Origin: Limnohabitans sp. Rim11
GTDB lineage: Bacteria; Pseudomonadota; Gammaproteobacteria; Burkholderiales; Burkholderiaceae_C
Assembly (NCBI RefSeq): GCF_001269365.1
Contig: NZ_CXOM01000001.1
Location: 186,090-250,089, forward strand
Direction of reading: 5' to 3'
Length of the DNA stretch: 64,000 bases
Shown here one piece after another: positions 46,613 through 55,448 of this stretch. The position numbers and the translations under genes were made by a program. How positions within the stretch are numbered: position 1 is the first letter of the stretch; the number at the start of each line of letters is the position of its first letter. Under the pieces are notes generated by a model that worked only from the letters and a program-made list of their open reading frames with translations, did not search any database and was not told the origin of the DNA.

Positions 46613-46952
46613 TCTTGCCGATCCAGATGTCCTTGTACATGACCCAATCGCCCATGAAGCTGTAAAGCGGTCTTTTGAAACTGGCGGGTTTGTTTTTCTC
46701 AAACCCAAAGTGTCCAATCCAAGCGAAACCGTAACCGCACAACAAGCCGTATAAAAAATATTGGGGCTTGCCTGTGATGAAGAGCATGGCCAAACACATC
46801 AACGACAAACTAGAACCCACGAAGTGCAAACGTCGGCAGGTTTGATTGCTGTGTTCGTTCAAGTAAAACGGATAGAACTCCGCGAATGAATTGAACGCTG
46901 AAATATCAGGCGCAGCTTGGTCCTGTGCAGGCATGTTGTTGGTGTTGTTCAT
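46602..46952 (-). CDS. Mpo1-like (DUF962) membrane protein
   Basis: A 116-residue protein of the DUF962/Mpo1 family. Conserved FAEFYPFYLNEHSNQTCRRLHF (core FYLNEHSNQ-RRLHFVG) and GYGFAWIGHFGFEKNKPA (core WIGHFGFEKN) supply the His residues of the family, with two hydrophobic helices between. Yeast Mpo1 is an iron-dependent dioxygenase of 2-hydroxy fatty acids; whether bacterial members act likewise is inference. Confidence 0.87.
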   Translation of the reverse strand: MNNTNNMPAQDQAAPDISAFNSFAEFYPFYLNEHSNQTCRRLHFVGSSLSLMCLAMLFITGKPQYFLYGLLCGYGFAWIGHFGFEKNKPASFKRPLYSFMGDWVMYKDIWIGKIKF

Positions 46953-46992
46953 GGGGTGTCCTTGGGTCTTCTGGGCTGGGTGCCATCAAGCT

Positions 46993-47799
46993 TTAATGTT
47001 TGCAAAAAGCCACCATGGCCTTCAATGTTTCTTCGGGCGCTTCGACCATAAGTTGATGGCCTGCATTGACATAGGCAACTTGGCCATTGTGTGCCAGTTG
47101 AATCAAAGATTGGGCTGCTTTGGGTTGAGTCATTTGGTCTTTTTGACCCAGCAAAAAGAGCGTGGGGCATTGGACTTTGGCCATATCGACTTCGCCTTGA
47201 TCGTATTGATCGCAAGCCTTAAAACCAATGTTAAAAATATTCTCGTTCGGGTTGCTGGCCAAGACCCGTCGCATGAGGGCTTTGCTGCCGCCTAACAACC
47301 AAGTACCCGGGCCCAAGGCACTGGGCGGTGGGGCCAGTGTGGAATGCGAAAACACATTGACCATGTGGATGGCTTTTTCGGGGGCATTCAGTGAACCTTC
47401 CAGCAACGCGGGCGAAACGCGCATGGGATAGGCCGTTCCCACCATGGCCAACTGAGAAACGCGCGTTGGATTTTCGGCAGCAGCGTGCAGTGCAATGAGC
47501 GAGCCAAAACTGTGACCCATCAAGACGGCTTTGGAGACACCCGCGACATCCAACAAAGCCATGACACTTTGGGCCGCAGACTGAACGGTGGCGGGCGCCT
47601 TGCCACCACTCCTACCGTGGCCGGGCAGGTCGATGGCCAAAACATTCCAGCCATGGTTGGCAAAGTAACGTGATTGCAAAATCCAAACACTGTGATCGTT
47701 TAAAACGCCGTGGATGAAGACGATGGTAGGCTTCTGCGGGTCAAAGGCTTTGCCACCTGTGTAGGCATAAAGCGGCGCGCCTTGAACGGTGTAGATCAT
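46993..47799 (-). CDS. Alpha/beta hydrolase
   Basis: A 268-residue alpha/beta-fold hydrolase. The HG motif is FIHGVLND (about 28-35), the nucleophile elbow is MGHSFGS (Ser about 96), an acid is in LLGQKDQMT, and the His is in NAGHQLMVEAPEE (about 247). Substrate unknown. The start overlaps the metY stop by ATGA, so it is translated with metY. Confidence 0.86.
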   Translation of the reverse strand: MIYTVQGAPLYAYTGGKAFDPQKPTIVFIHGVLNDHSVWILQSRYFANHGWNVLAIDLPGHGRSGGKAPATVQSAAQSVMALLDVAGVSKAVLMGHSFGSLIALHAAAENPTRVSQLAMVGTAYPMRVSPALLEGSLNAPEKAIHMVNVFSHSTLAPPPSALGPGTWLLGGSKALMRRVLASNPNENIFNIGFKACDQYDQGEVDMAKVQCPTLFLLGQKDQMTQPKAAQSLIQLAHNGQVAYVNAGHQLMVEAPEETLKAMVAFCKH

Positions 47800-49124
47800 G
47801 CGGCACCTCCAGCTTTGACAACTGCTTTTTCGGCAACCCGCAAGGCACGTTTCAAGTCGTCTATCAGGTCGTCTGGATCTTCCAGGCCAATGGACAAACG
47901 CACAGTGCCAGGGCCTATGCCAGAAGCCTTCAAAGTTTCGTCATCAACCCTGAAATGGGTGGTGCTGGCAGGGTGGATGACCAAAGAACGGCAGTCACCC
48001 ACATTGGCCAAATGGCTGAACACTTGCAAGGCCTCAATGAAGGCTTTGCCTTGTTGACGCGTACCTGCAATGTCGAAACTGAACACAGAGCCAGCCCCCC
48101 TTGGCAATAGTTTTTGTGCCAACGCATGGCTGGGATGGCTTTCCAGCATAGGATGCCCCACACGGCTCACCATGGGGTGCGCCGCCAAAAAGTTGACGAC
48201 TTTTTCGGTATTGCTGACGTGCCGCGCCATGCGCAGTGGCAGGGTTTCGATGCCTTGCAAAATGAGCCAAGCAGTGTGCGGACTCATGCAAGCACCAAAG
48301 TCACGCAGGCCTTCACGTCGGGCGCGCAACAAGAAGGCCCCAATGGTGCTCTCTTCAGTGAACACCATGTTGTGGAAGCCTTCGTAGGCTTGTGTGAGTT
48401 CAGCAAACTTGCCGTTTGTGTTGGGTCCATCCCAATCAAAGCTGCCACCATCGACCACCAAGCCGCCAATGACGGTGCCATGACCCGATAAAAATTTGGT
48501 GGCAGAGTGCACCACCAAATCGGCGCCGTGCTCAAGTGGCTTTAAGAGCCAGGGCGAGGTGAGGGTGGCATCGACCAACAGGGGCACGCCTGCCGCGTGT
48601 GCGATTTGACTGACGGCAGGCAAATCCAGAACGTCCATGCCAGGGTTGCCAACTGTTTCGCCAAAAAATAATTTGGTGTTGGGTTGAACTGCGGCACGCC
48701 AAGCATCCAAATCACCAGGTTTGACAAAGGTGGTCTCAATGCCAAAACGCCGAAGCGTGTAATGCAGCAAGTTGTGAGAGCCGCCATAAAGCGCTGACGA
48801 TGCAACAACGTGAGAGCCAGCGCCCATCAGGGTGGTAACGGCCAAGTGCAAAGCAGCTTGACCGCTGGCGGTTGCAATGGCGCCAATACCGCCCTCTAAG
48901 GCGGCAATGCGTTGCTCTAAAACTGCGTTGGTGGGGTTGCTGATTCGGCTGTAAACATGGCCACCTCGCTCAAGGTTGAAGAGCGAAGCCGCTTGGTCAC
49001 TCGACTCAAAAACAAAGGATGTGGTCAGGTGGATGGGGACTGCGCGAGCACCCGTCGCGGGGTCGGGGGCGGCGCCCGCATGCAGGGCCAATGTGTCAAA
49101 ACCAGGGTCTGAGTAACCAGGCAT
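47796..49124 (-). CDS. metY: O-acetylhomoserine sulfhydrylase (aminocarboxypropyltransferase)
   Basis: PLP enzyme making homocysteine from O-acetylhomoserine and sulfide. The 442-residue length and the opening FDTLALHAGAAPDPATGARAVPIH (core TLALHAG-PD..TGARAVPI) are typical of MetY, which is longer than MetZ. YSRISNPTNAVLEQRIAALEGG, VDATLTSPWLLKPLEHGAD and the PLP lysine in VVHSATKFLSGHG follow. Together with metZ this gives two direct-sulfhydrylation enzymes in the window. Located upstream of and coupled to an alpha/beta hydrolase. Confidence 0.92.
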   Translation of the reverse strand: MPGYSDPGFDTLALHAGAAPDPATGARAVPIHLTTSFVFESSDQAASLFNLERGGHVYSRISNPTNAVLEQRIAALEGGIGAIATASGQAALHLAVTTLMGAGSHVVASSALYGGSHNLLHYTLRRFGIETTFVKPGDLDAWRAAVQPNTKLFFGETVGNPGMDVLDLPAVSQIAHAAGVPLLVDATLTSPWLLKPLEHGADLVVHSATKFLSGHGTVIGGLVVDGGSFDWDGPNTNGKFAELTQAYEGFHNMVFTEESTIGAFLLRARREGLRDFGACMSPHTAWLILQGIETLPLRMARHVSNTEKVVNFLAAHPMVSRVGHPMLESHPSHALAQKLLPRGAGSVFSFDIAGTRQQGKAFIEALQVFSHLANVGDCRSLVIHPASTTHFRVDDETLKASGIGPGTVRLSIGLEDPDDLIDDLKRALRVAEKAVVKAGGAA

Positions 49125-49236
49125 AAAAATGCTCCAACAAAATACCTAAAGATTCGGGCAAGTGCTTAAGGGTAAGCTTTTACTGTTCTTAGTCAAGATT
49201 GTGGGCTATATTTGGAACTCACTAGGAGAACTCGCC

Positions 49237-49707
49237 ATGAAAGTCAGTGACATCCTTCGAGTCAAGGGCAACATTCTGATCACGGTCAGGCCAGATGAAA
49301 CCCTGGCCACCGCGGTACAAGTCATGTCCGAAAAGGACTTGGGCTCATTGGTGGTCATGGATCGCGGCAATTTGGTCGGCATGCTCACCTTCCGTGAAGT
49401 CATGAAATCGTTGGCCGAAAATAACGGCTCCATCGGAACTGTCTTGGTAGGCAGCTCAATGGACAAAGAACCCTTAACCTGCACCAGCGAAACCGACATG
49501 GACGATGTCCGCCGCATGATGTTGACCAACCACGCCAGGTACATGCCTGTGATAGAAAATCGCGTCCTGATGGGGGTGATCAGCTTCTATGACGTGGCCA
49601 AAGCCGTTGTCGATAGCCAAAATTTTGAAAACAAAATGCTCAAAGCCTATATCCGTGACTGGCCGGATGGCGATAACAAGCAAGAGAAAGAAGCGCCCTC
49701 CCTCTGA
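49237..49707 (+). CDS. CBS-domain pair protein
   Basis: A 156-residue cytoplasmic protein built from two CBS motifs (about 8-60 and 75-130), which normally bind adenine nucleotides and sense energy state. Signatures are TVRPDETLATAVQVMSEKDLGSLVV (core SEKDLGSLVVMD), GMLTFREV and MLTNHARYMPVIENRVLMGVIS (core RYMPVIE..LMGVIS). TAGGAGA lies nine bases before the ATG at 49237. Partner unknown. It sits 14 bases ahead of aroC. Confidence 0.9.
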   Translation: MKVSDILRVKGNILITVRPDETLATAVQVMSEKDLGSLVVMDRGNLVGMLTFREVMKSLAENNGSIGTVLVGSSMDKEPLTCTSETDMDDVRRMMLTNHARYMPVIENRVLMGVISFYDVAKAVVDSQNFENKMLKAYIRDWPDGDNKQEKEAPSL

Positions 49708-49721
49708 GATAATGGGGGACT

Positions 49722-50801
49722 ATGAGCGGTAACACCTTCGGCAATTTATTCTCGGTCACCAACTTTGGTGAATCCCACGGCCCAGCCATTGGCTGTGTAA
49801 TTGACGGCTGCCCACCCGGCATGCCTTTGTCCGAGGCCGATATCCAACCCGATCTCGACAGAAGGCGGCCTGGCACTTCCAAATTTGTCACCCAGCGCAA
49901 TGAACCCGACACAGTTCAAATCTTGTCGGGCGTCTACCAAGGACTGACAACTGGCACACCCATTGCCTTGCTCATTCAAAACACAGACCAGCGCAGCAAA
50001 GACTACGGCGACATTGTTCAAACCTTTCGACCAGGTCATGCCGACTTCACTTATTGGCGTAAGTATGGCTTGCGCGATCCACGCGGTGGCGGCCGTTCCT
50101 CCGCGCGTTTAACGGCGCCCATGGTGGCTGCGGGTGCCGTGGCCAAGAAGTGGTTGGCTCAACAATATGGCACCACTTTCAAAGGCTGCATGACGCAAAT
50201 TGGCGATCAAGTCATTGGCTTTGAGTCTTGGGACCACGTTCCCAACAATCCCTTCTTTGCGCCAATCGCCGATGTGTCTGCCCTCGAGGACTATATGAAT
50301 GCATTGCGCAAGTCGGGCGACTCTTGTGGCGCCCGTTTGCGCGTGGTGGCTCAAGGTATGCCAGTCGGCTTGGGCCAGCCATTGTTTGACAAACTAGACG
50401 CCGACATTGCCTACGCCATGATGGGGATCAATGCGGTGAAGGGTGTTGAGATCGGTGCAGGTTTTGCATCTGTGACACAAAAGGGCAGCGAGCACGGCGA
50501 CCCCATCACGGCCGACGGCTTTGTGGGCAATCACTCTGGCGGTGTTTTGGGCGGTATCAGTACAGGTCAAGACATTGAGGTGTCAATTGCGATCAAGCCC
50601 ACCAGCTCCATTCTGATTCCTCGACCTTCCATTGATACACATGGCAACGCAGTGGAGGTGCTGACCAAGGGTCGTCACGATCCCTGCGTGGGCATCCGGG
50701 CCACGCCCATTGCAGAGGCCATGTTGGCCTTGGTCATCATCGACCATGCACTTCAACACCGCGCACAGTGCGGTGATGTGGCGCTAGCGACAAACAACTA
50801 A
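49722..50801 (+). CDS. aroC: Chorismate synthase
   Basis: Last shikimate-pathway step: EPSP to chorismate, with reduced FMN. The 359-residue enzyme shows the [19 protein letters not shown] signature (core GESHGPAIG), [20 protein letters not shown] (core RRRPGTS), [14 protein letters not shown] and [11 protein letters not shown], all family hallmarks. Another shikimate gene, aroQ, is 2 kb away on the other strand. Confidence 0.97.
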   Translation: MSGNTFGNLFSVTNFGESHGPAIGCVIDGCPPGMPLSEADIQPDLDRRRPGTSKFVTQRNEPDTVQILSGVYQGLTTGTPIALLIQNTDQRSKDYGDIVQTFRPGHADFTYWRKYGLRDPRGGGRSSARLTAPMVAAGAVAKKWLAQQYGTTFKGCMTQIGDQVIGFESWDHVPNNPFFAPIADVSALEDYMNALRKSGDSCGARLRVVAQGMPVGLGQPLFDKLDADIAYAMMGINAVKGVEIGAGFASVTQKGSEHGDPITADGFVGNHSGGVLGGISTGQDIEVSIAIKPTSSILIPRPSIDTHGNAVEVLTKGRHDPCVGIRATPIAEAMLALVIIDHALQHRAQCGDVALATNN

Positions 50802-50810
50802 GGGGCATTT

Positions 50811-52013
50811 GTGCCCAACTCTGGCGCTGTCACCCGTCGGCAACTTGTGCCGTTTGCAGCGGTCTCTGCCACTTACTTTGCGCACATTGGGTTTTTCAAT
50901 CCCTACTTGCCGCTGTGGTTGAAGGAGCTTGGCTATGGGCTGTTTGCCATCAGCGTCTTAACTTCTGTGCAAGCTGCCACGCGCTTGTTTGCCCCCTACG
51001 GTTGGGGTTGGCTGAGTGATCACACAGGCGAACGTGTCAAGTTGCTTCGTTATGGGGCCACCGTCGCACTGCTCTGCGCTTGCATCTTGCTGTTTGATTT
51101 GAGCCCCATTGCGTTGGGCTTGGTGCTGTTGATCATGTTCACGCACACCAGTTCCATGATGCCCATGAGTGAGGCCGCGATGGCGCATCTGGTCAGCCAA
51201 GGCGGCGCCTTTGATGCCAAGCGTTATGGCCGTGTGCGGCTGTTTGGCTCCATTGGATTTTTAGTGACAGTGTTCATGGCCGGTGCGTGGTTTGAATATT
51301 TTGGCATGCAGCATTTTCCGGGTTGGACTGTTTTGAGCTTGGTCGCTGTGACCGCCAGTGTTTGGCTGCTACCAGACCTTAAAGAAGCAACATCCACCAG
51401 TGATGTGAAAGAAGCCATTTGGCCTGTGCTGCGACAAAAGCATGTCTTGTGGTTTTTTGTCACTGCATTTTTTCATGTGCTGTCGCACATGGGTGTGTAT
51501 GTGTTTTTCTCTCTGTACTTAGATTCATTGGGCTACAGCAAAGTCTGGATTGGTGTTTTGTGGGCAGTCTCAGTCATTGTCGAAATTGCTTGGTTCTTTT
51601 CTCAATCTAAATGGCTGCACCGATTGCCTTTGACGGGGTGGTTGCTGGTGTGTTCTGCGGCCATGACCTTGCGCATGGGCATGACAGCTCAGTGGGCCGA
51701 TGTTTTGTGGGTTTTGCTCTTGGCCCAGGCTCTTCATGCACTGACCTTTGCAGCCAATCACACGGTTTGTGTGGCCCTCTTGTCTCATTATTTTCCGGGT
51801 CGACTCAGAGGGCGTGGACAGGCTTTGTACACCGTCATTGCCTATGGGTTTCCAGGCGTGTTGGGGGGCTTGGTGGGGGGCTTGCTGAGCGACAGACTAG
51901 GCCTTCAAAGTGTTTATTGGGTGTCCATGGCCACGGCATTGTTGGCAACCCTGGCCGCCTACAAAGTTTGGCGCATGCATCATCCGTTGGCAAATTTTTC
52001 GACCCCAAATTAA
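50811..52013 (+). CDS. MFS transporter, HcaT/PPP-like
   Basis: A 400-residue membrane transporter with about 12 helices, matching the MFS_1-like group that includes the phenylpropionate permease HcaT. N-terminal FAAVSATYFAHIGFFNPYLPLWL (core GFFNPYLPLWL), the loop 2-3 motif WGWLSDHTGERVKLL, and the second-half SLYLDSLGYSKVWIGVLWAV (core LYLDSLGYS) are typical. Start is GTG at 50811 with AAGGGG seven bases upstream. Substrate unknown; it follows aroC by nine bases and may be co-transcribed. Confidence 0.87.
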   Translation: MPNSGAVTRRQLVPFAAVSATYFAHIGFFNPYLPLWLKELGYGLFAISVLTSVQAATRLFAPYGWGWLSDHTGERVKLLRYGATVALLCACILLFDLSPIALGLVLLIMFTHTSSMMPMSEAAMAHLVSQGGAFDAKRYGRVRLFGSIGFLVTVFMAGAWFEYFGMQHFPGWTVLSLVAVTASVWLLPDLKEATSTSDVKEAIWPVLRQKHVLWFFVTAFFHVLSHMGVYVFFSLYLDSLGYSKVWIGVLWAVSVIVEIAWFFSQSKWLHRLPLTGWLLVCSAAMTLRMGMTAQWADVLWVLLLAQALHALTFAANHTVCVALLSHYFPGRLRGRGQALYTVIAYGFPGVLGGLVGGLLSDRLGLQSVYWVSMATALLATLAAYKVWRMHHPLANFSTPN

Positions 52014-52027
52014 TCGTTTTATTGAAC

Positions 52028-52909
52028 ATGACTTTGCAAGCAGAGCCCATTCAGCTGGATGATCAACTCAAAAGTCTGTTGAGTGCAGATGTAGCGCAGT
52101 TGTTGGCATTGGGTGAAAGGTACACCCTGCCTGGGCGAATGATTTGGCACGCATGGGGCCCAGAAAATGCGCGCACCTTTGTATTACTTCACGGCGGCAG
52201 TGGCAGTTGGACGCATTGGATCCAAAACATTGCGCCTCTAGTGGCCGATGGTTATCGGGTCTTGGCTATTGATTTGCCTGGCTTTGGTGACTCAGATCCG
52301 CCAGCCAAAGGGGGCGATGCGGATGCCTTGGTTGAACCGCTTCATGCAGCATGGCAACAGATGCGCCGCCACGACAACAATATCTTCATGGGCTTTTCTT
52401 TTGGCGGGATGACGGCAGCGATGTGGTTGGCGGCTTATCCGCAAGATGCGCAAGCGCTGGTCATGGTGGGTGCGCCTGGCTTTGGGTTGGCCTCGCCCAA
52501 AAGAATCCCTTTGAAGGGTTGGCGGCACTTGGCCACTGAGGCGTTGCAAGCGCAAGCGCATCGACACAACTTGTTGGGCTTGATGCTGCACGATGAAGCC
52601 AATTTAGATCCATTGGCCATGCGGCTGCATATTTTGAATGTGGTTCGCGACCGCATGACACGTCGTCGTTTGTCATCGACGCCTGTGTTGGTGCAGGCGA
52701 TGCCCAAAATCAAATGCCCGGTGCATGTGATTTATGGGGAGTTTGATGCGTTTTATTTAGACCGCTTGCCCGAGGTAGAGCGCATGTTCAAACAAGTCAC
52801 GCCCCAATTGGTGGCATGGCAACTGGTTCCAGGCATGGGCCATTGGGTTCAGTATGAGAACCCTGCTGCTTTTCAGCGTGCGTTGAAACACACGCTCAGT
52901 TTGGTGTAG
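52028..52909 (+). CDS. Alpha/beta hydrolase
   Basis: A 293-residue alpha/beta-fold hydrolase. The HGG oxyanion motif is LLHGGSGSWTHW (about 52-63), the nucleophile is in GFSFGGMTAA (Ser about 122), an acid candidate is Asp in YGEFDAFYLD, and the His is in GMGHWVQYENP (about 275). Such meta-cleavage-product-like hydrolases act on C-C or ester bonds. ATG at 52028 lies 14 bases after the MFS stop; an upstream open frame overlaps the transporter and is not used. Four bases separate it from the convergent aroQ stop. Confidence 0.86.
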   Translation: MTLQAEPIQLDDQLKSLLSADVAQLLALGERYTLPGRMIWHAWGPENARTFVLLHGGSGSWTHWIQNIAPLVADGYRVLAIDLPGFGDSDPPAKGGDADALVEPLHAAWQQMRRHDNNIFMGFSFGGMTAAMWLAAYPQDAQALVMVGAPGFGLASPKRIPLKGWRHLATEALQAQAHRHNLLGLMLHDEANLDPLAMRLHILNVVRDRMTRRRLSSTPVLVQAMPKIKCPVHVIYGEFDAFYLDRLPEVERMFKQVTPQLVAWQLVPGMGHWVQYENPAAFQRALKHTLSLV

Positions 52910-52913
52910 ATTT

Positions 52914-53357
52914 TTAAACGGCGGCCCTCACCGCTGACACGGCTGCACGCAAGCCCAACAAATAACTGTCAACGCCAAAGCCTGCAATTTGTCCCTTTGC
53001 AATTTCTGCAATGACCGATTGATGACGGAATTCTTCACGCGCATGAATGTTGGACATGTGGACTTCAATGATGGGGCACTTTAGGATGGCCAACGCATCG
53101 CGAATGCCGTAGCTGTAGTGTGTCCAGGCACCTGCGTTAATCATGACAGCGTCAACTTTGTCGGCATGTGCTTGGTGTATTTTTTCGGCCATGGCGCCTT
53201 CAAAATTGGTTTGAAAGCATTCCACTTCAGCACCCAGCTCTGTGCCGAGTTTTTTCACTTGTGCATCAATTTCAGCCAAGGTGATGGTGCCGTATTGGGC
53301 GGGGTCACGTTTGCCAAACATGTTCAAGTTGATGCCGTTCAAACACAAAATTTTCAT
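52914..53357 (-). CDS. aroQ: Type II 3-dehydroquinate dehydratase, divergent form
   Basis: Dehydrates 3-dehydroquinate in the shikimate pathway. The 147-residue length and key blocks fit: NLNMFGKRDPAQYG with the catalytic Tyr, CFQTNFEGAMAEKIHQA (core TNFEGAMAEKI), INAGAWTHYSYGIRDAL, and EVHMSNIHAREEFRHQS with the catalytic His. Several positions differ from the common form: NGINLN for the usual GPNLN, INAGAWTH for INPGAYTH. ATG at 53357 gives the family N-terminus. Confidence 0.88.
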   Translation of the reverse strand: MKILCLNGINLNMFGKRDPAQYGTITLAEIDAQVKKLGTELGAEVECFQTNFEGAMAEKIHQAHADKVDAVMINAGAWTHYSYGIRDALAILKCPIIEVHMSNIHAREEFRHQSVIAEIAKGQIAGFGVDSYLLGLRAAVSAVRAAV

Positions 53358-53476
53358 GATCTTCCTCTGAAGTGGGGCGGCCAAAGATCCCTAGTCAAAG
53401 CATGGAATCTGGTCCCTGTAGCCCGATTTTCCAATATTTGAGGCAATATCTGGTTTTTATTCAAAAATCTTTTGCC

Positions 53477-54136
53477 ATGGCCGCTACGCTGAAAATCGAC
53501 TTCGTCTCTGACATTGCCTGCCCATGGTGTGCTGTGGGCTTGGGGGCTTTGGAGCAAGCCTTGGGTCAACTTAAGGGGGAAGTGCAGGCTAACTTGCATT
53601 TTCAACCCTTCGAACTGAACCCCCACATGGGGCCTGGCGGCCAAGATTTGGGCGAGCACCTGACCGAAAAATACGGTTCAACGCCAGAACAACAAGCCCA
53701 AATTCGCGCCAATATTTCTGCGCGGGGTGAAGAGGTTGGCTTTAAGTTCAATCCTGGTGGACGCGGCAGGGTCTACAACACCTTCAATGCACATCGATTG
53801 TTGCATTGGGCTGGTGTGAAGGGCCCAGAAGGCAGTCAGCATGCTTTGAAGCGTGCCTTGCTTGAAGCTTATCAAGGCCGCGCTGAAGTGGTGGAGTCAG
53901 ATGACGTATTGTTGGCGGTTGTCGCTTCTGTGGGCTTGGATGTGGCAGAGGCGCAAAGCATTTTGTCATCCGATACCTATGCACAGGAAGTGCGTGAAAT
54001 TCAGCGCTTTTACCAACAAGCGGGTATTCACTCGGTGCCTGCGGTCATCATCAACGACAAGCATTTAATCTCGGGTGGTCAACCCGCAGCCGTGTTTGAG
54101 CAAGCACTTAGACGCATCGCATCTGGTGAAGTTTGA
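53477..54136 (+). CDS. DsbA-family (FrnE-like) thiol oxidoreductase
   Basis: A 219-residue cytoplasmic thioredoxin-fold protein of the DsbA/FrnE group. The CXXC active site CPWC is at about residues 14-17 (SDIACPWCAVG), and the cis-Pro loop is SVPAVIINDKHLISGGQPA (core GIHSVPAVIIN). No signal peptide, so it works in the cytoplasm, perhaps in oxidative-stress thiol chemistry. ATG at 53477 sets the family start. First gene of a tight operon: DsbA-like, DCC, SDR, Cys-rich small protein, histidine phosphatase. Confidence 0.9.
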   Translation: MAATLKIDFVSDIACPWCAVGLGALEQALGQLKGEVQANLHFQPFELNPHMGPGGQDLGEHLTEKYGSTPEQQAQIRANISARGEEVGFKFNPGGRGRVYNTFNAHRLLHWAGVKGPEGSQHALKRALLEAYQGRAEVVESDDVLLAVVASVGLDVAEAQSILSSDTYAQEVREIQRFYQQAGIHSVPAVIINDKHLISGGQPAAVFEQALRRIASGEV

Positions 54137-54139
54137 CGC

Positions 54140-54529
54140 ATGAGGCCCCTGACCATTTACTACGATGGCAGCTGTCCTTTGTGTCGGCGAGAGATTGCTT
54201 TTTACAAAAGCAATCCGGATGCGGCGCAACTGGTGTGGCACGACGTCAGTGTCAATTTTCAAGCCAATGACGATTCAAGTTTGGGTGATGGCCTGAGCTG
54301 TCAGCGCGCCATGGCGTACTTTCATGTTCGCGACACACAAGGGCGATTGTTTGAAGGCGGTGCTGCATTTGCTCGCCTTTGGTTGGAGTTGCGTGGCTGG
54401 CGCATGGCGGGGCGCGTGTTTTCAGTATGGCCATTTAGCTGGGCCATTCAGGTGGGTTACAAAATGTTCTTGCCCATTCGGCCTACAGTGCAAAAGTATT
54501 TACTCAAGTGGGATGCGCGGCATTCATGA
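54140..54529 (+). CDS. DUF393 (DCC-family) thiol-disulfide-type protein
   Basis: A 129-residue protein of the DCC family. The hallmark YDGSCPLCRREIAFYK (about 8-23) contains a CXXC, and the later LFEGGAAFARLW and LPIRPTVQKYLLK are typical. Predicted thioredoxin-like; function unknown. Three bases after the DsbA-like gene, and its stop overlaps the next start by ATGA. Confidence 0.87.
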   Translation: MRPLTIYYDGSCPLCRREIAFYKSNPDAAQLVWHDVSVNFQANDDSSLGDGLSCQRAMAYFHVRDTQGRLFEGGAAFARLWLELRGWRMAGRVFSVWPFSWAIQVGYKMFLPIRPTVQKYLLKWDARHS

Positions 54530-55242
54530 GCACCTACCAAGCTTTGGTCTTGGGGGCCAGCGGCGCTATCGGCGCGGCTTTTTTAAAGCATTTTGAAAAG
54601 GACCCGCATTGCAGTTTGGCTGTGGGTTTGTCACGCCCAAAAAGTTCTCATGCTGATTTGCAATTTGAATTGGAAAATGAAGAGAGCATGGCGCACTGCG
54701 CTGCTGCGCTGCGCAATCCTTCAGGTCCCTATGGCGTCTGTGAATTCAAATGGGTCATTGACGCCACAGGTGCTCTGACCATTGACAATCTGGGGCCAGA
54801 AAAGCGTTTAGAGGCTTTAAATTCAAAACAATTGTTGCGGCAGTTTGAAGTGAATGCGGTCGGGCCGGCCTTGCTGATGAAACATTTTTTTCCTTTGCTT
54901 TTGCCGCAAGAAAATGCGTACTACGCCACGCTGTCTGCTCGCGTGGGCAGCATTGAGGACAATCACAAGGGTGGATGGTATGGCTACCGCGCGGCCAAAG
55001 CGGCCAGAAACATGTTGCTGCAAACTGCGGCCATTGAAGCCGCTAGAAAGAGACCTTTAAGTGTGTTTGTTGCATTGCAGCCAGGCACAGTCCAATCCAA
55101 TTTGTCTGCTAAGTTTGTTGCTGCGCAAGATGCCCTCACACCTGAAGATTCTGTTTCTCAGATGATGAATGCGTTGACTCATTTGAAACCCACAGGCCGG
55201 GCTCAGTTTGTAGATTACGCTGGCTGTGAAATTCCATGGTGA
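54526..55242 (+). CDS. SDR-family protein, C-factor/CsgA-like
   Basis: A 238-residue Rossmann-fold SDR. The cofactor loop reads LVLGASGAIGAAF (about 7-19), the NAG position is replaced by DATGALT, and the catalytic pair lies in WYGYRAAKAARNMLL (Tyr-x3-Lys, about 153-157). It ends VDYAGCEIPW, as in CsgA-type cell-to-cell factor family proteins annotated as oxidoreductases. Substrate unknown. Start overlaps the DCC gene (ATGA). Confidence 0.82.
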   Translation: MSTYQALVLGASGAIGAAFLKHFEKDPHCSLAVGLSRPKSSHADLQFELENEESMAHCAAALRNPSGPYGVCEFKWVIDATGALTIDNLGPEKRLEALNSKQLLRQFEVNAVGPALLMKHFFPLLLPQENAYYATLSARVGSIEDNHKGGWYGYRAAKAARNMLLQTAAIEAARKRPLSVFVALQPGTVQSNLSAKFVAAQDALTPEDSVSQMMNALTHLKPTGRAQFVDYAGCEIPW

Positions 55243-55268
55243 TGAACCATGCCTCTAAGGAGAATTGA

Positions 55269-55448
55269 ATGAAAGAAGATCCAAGATGCTGCGGCACAGG
55301 TACCTGCATCATTGACCCCGAGGGGCGATGCTGGTGTGGCCAGCAATGGGATGGCGAGAAGATGGCCATGCCCAAACTGGATGCGCCCAACCCAACACCG
55401 CCCTCTAACCAGAATGGCCAAGCTAGCTCATCAGGCGAGTCCCTATGA
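55269..55448 (+). CDS. Small Cys-rich protein of unknown function (59 residues)
   Basis: A short frame with a clear AAGGAGA ribosome-binding site six to seven bases before the ATG. The N-terminal half has five cysteines in a compact block: CC at residues 7-8, Cys13, Cys21 and Cys23 (RCCGTGTCIIDPEGRCWCGQ), followed by WDGEKMAMPKLD and a disordered Pro/Asn/Ser tail. The spacing suggests a small metal- or disulfide-stabilised module. The stop overlaps the next start by ATGA. I recognise no family. Coupled genes on both sides support that it is real. Confidence 0.72.
   Translation: MKEDPRCCGTGTCIIDPEGRCWCGQQWDGEKMAMPKLDAPNPTPPSNQNGQASSSGESL

Noticed and set aside
51611..52027. N-terminal extension of the hydrolase ending at 52909
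   Set aside because: It overlaps the MFS transporter in another frame, and a normal family start exists at 52028.
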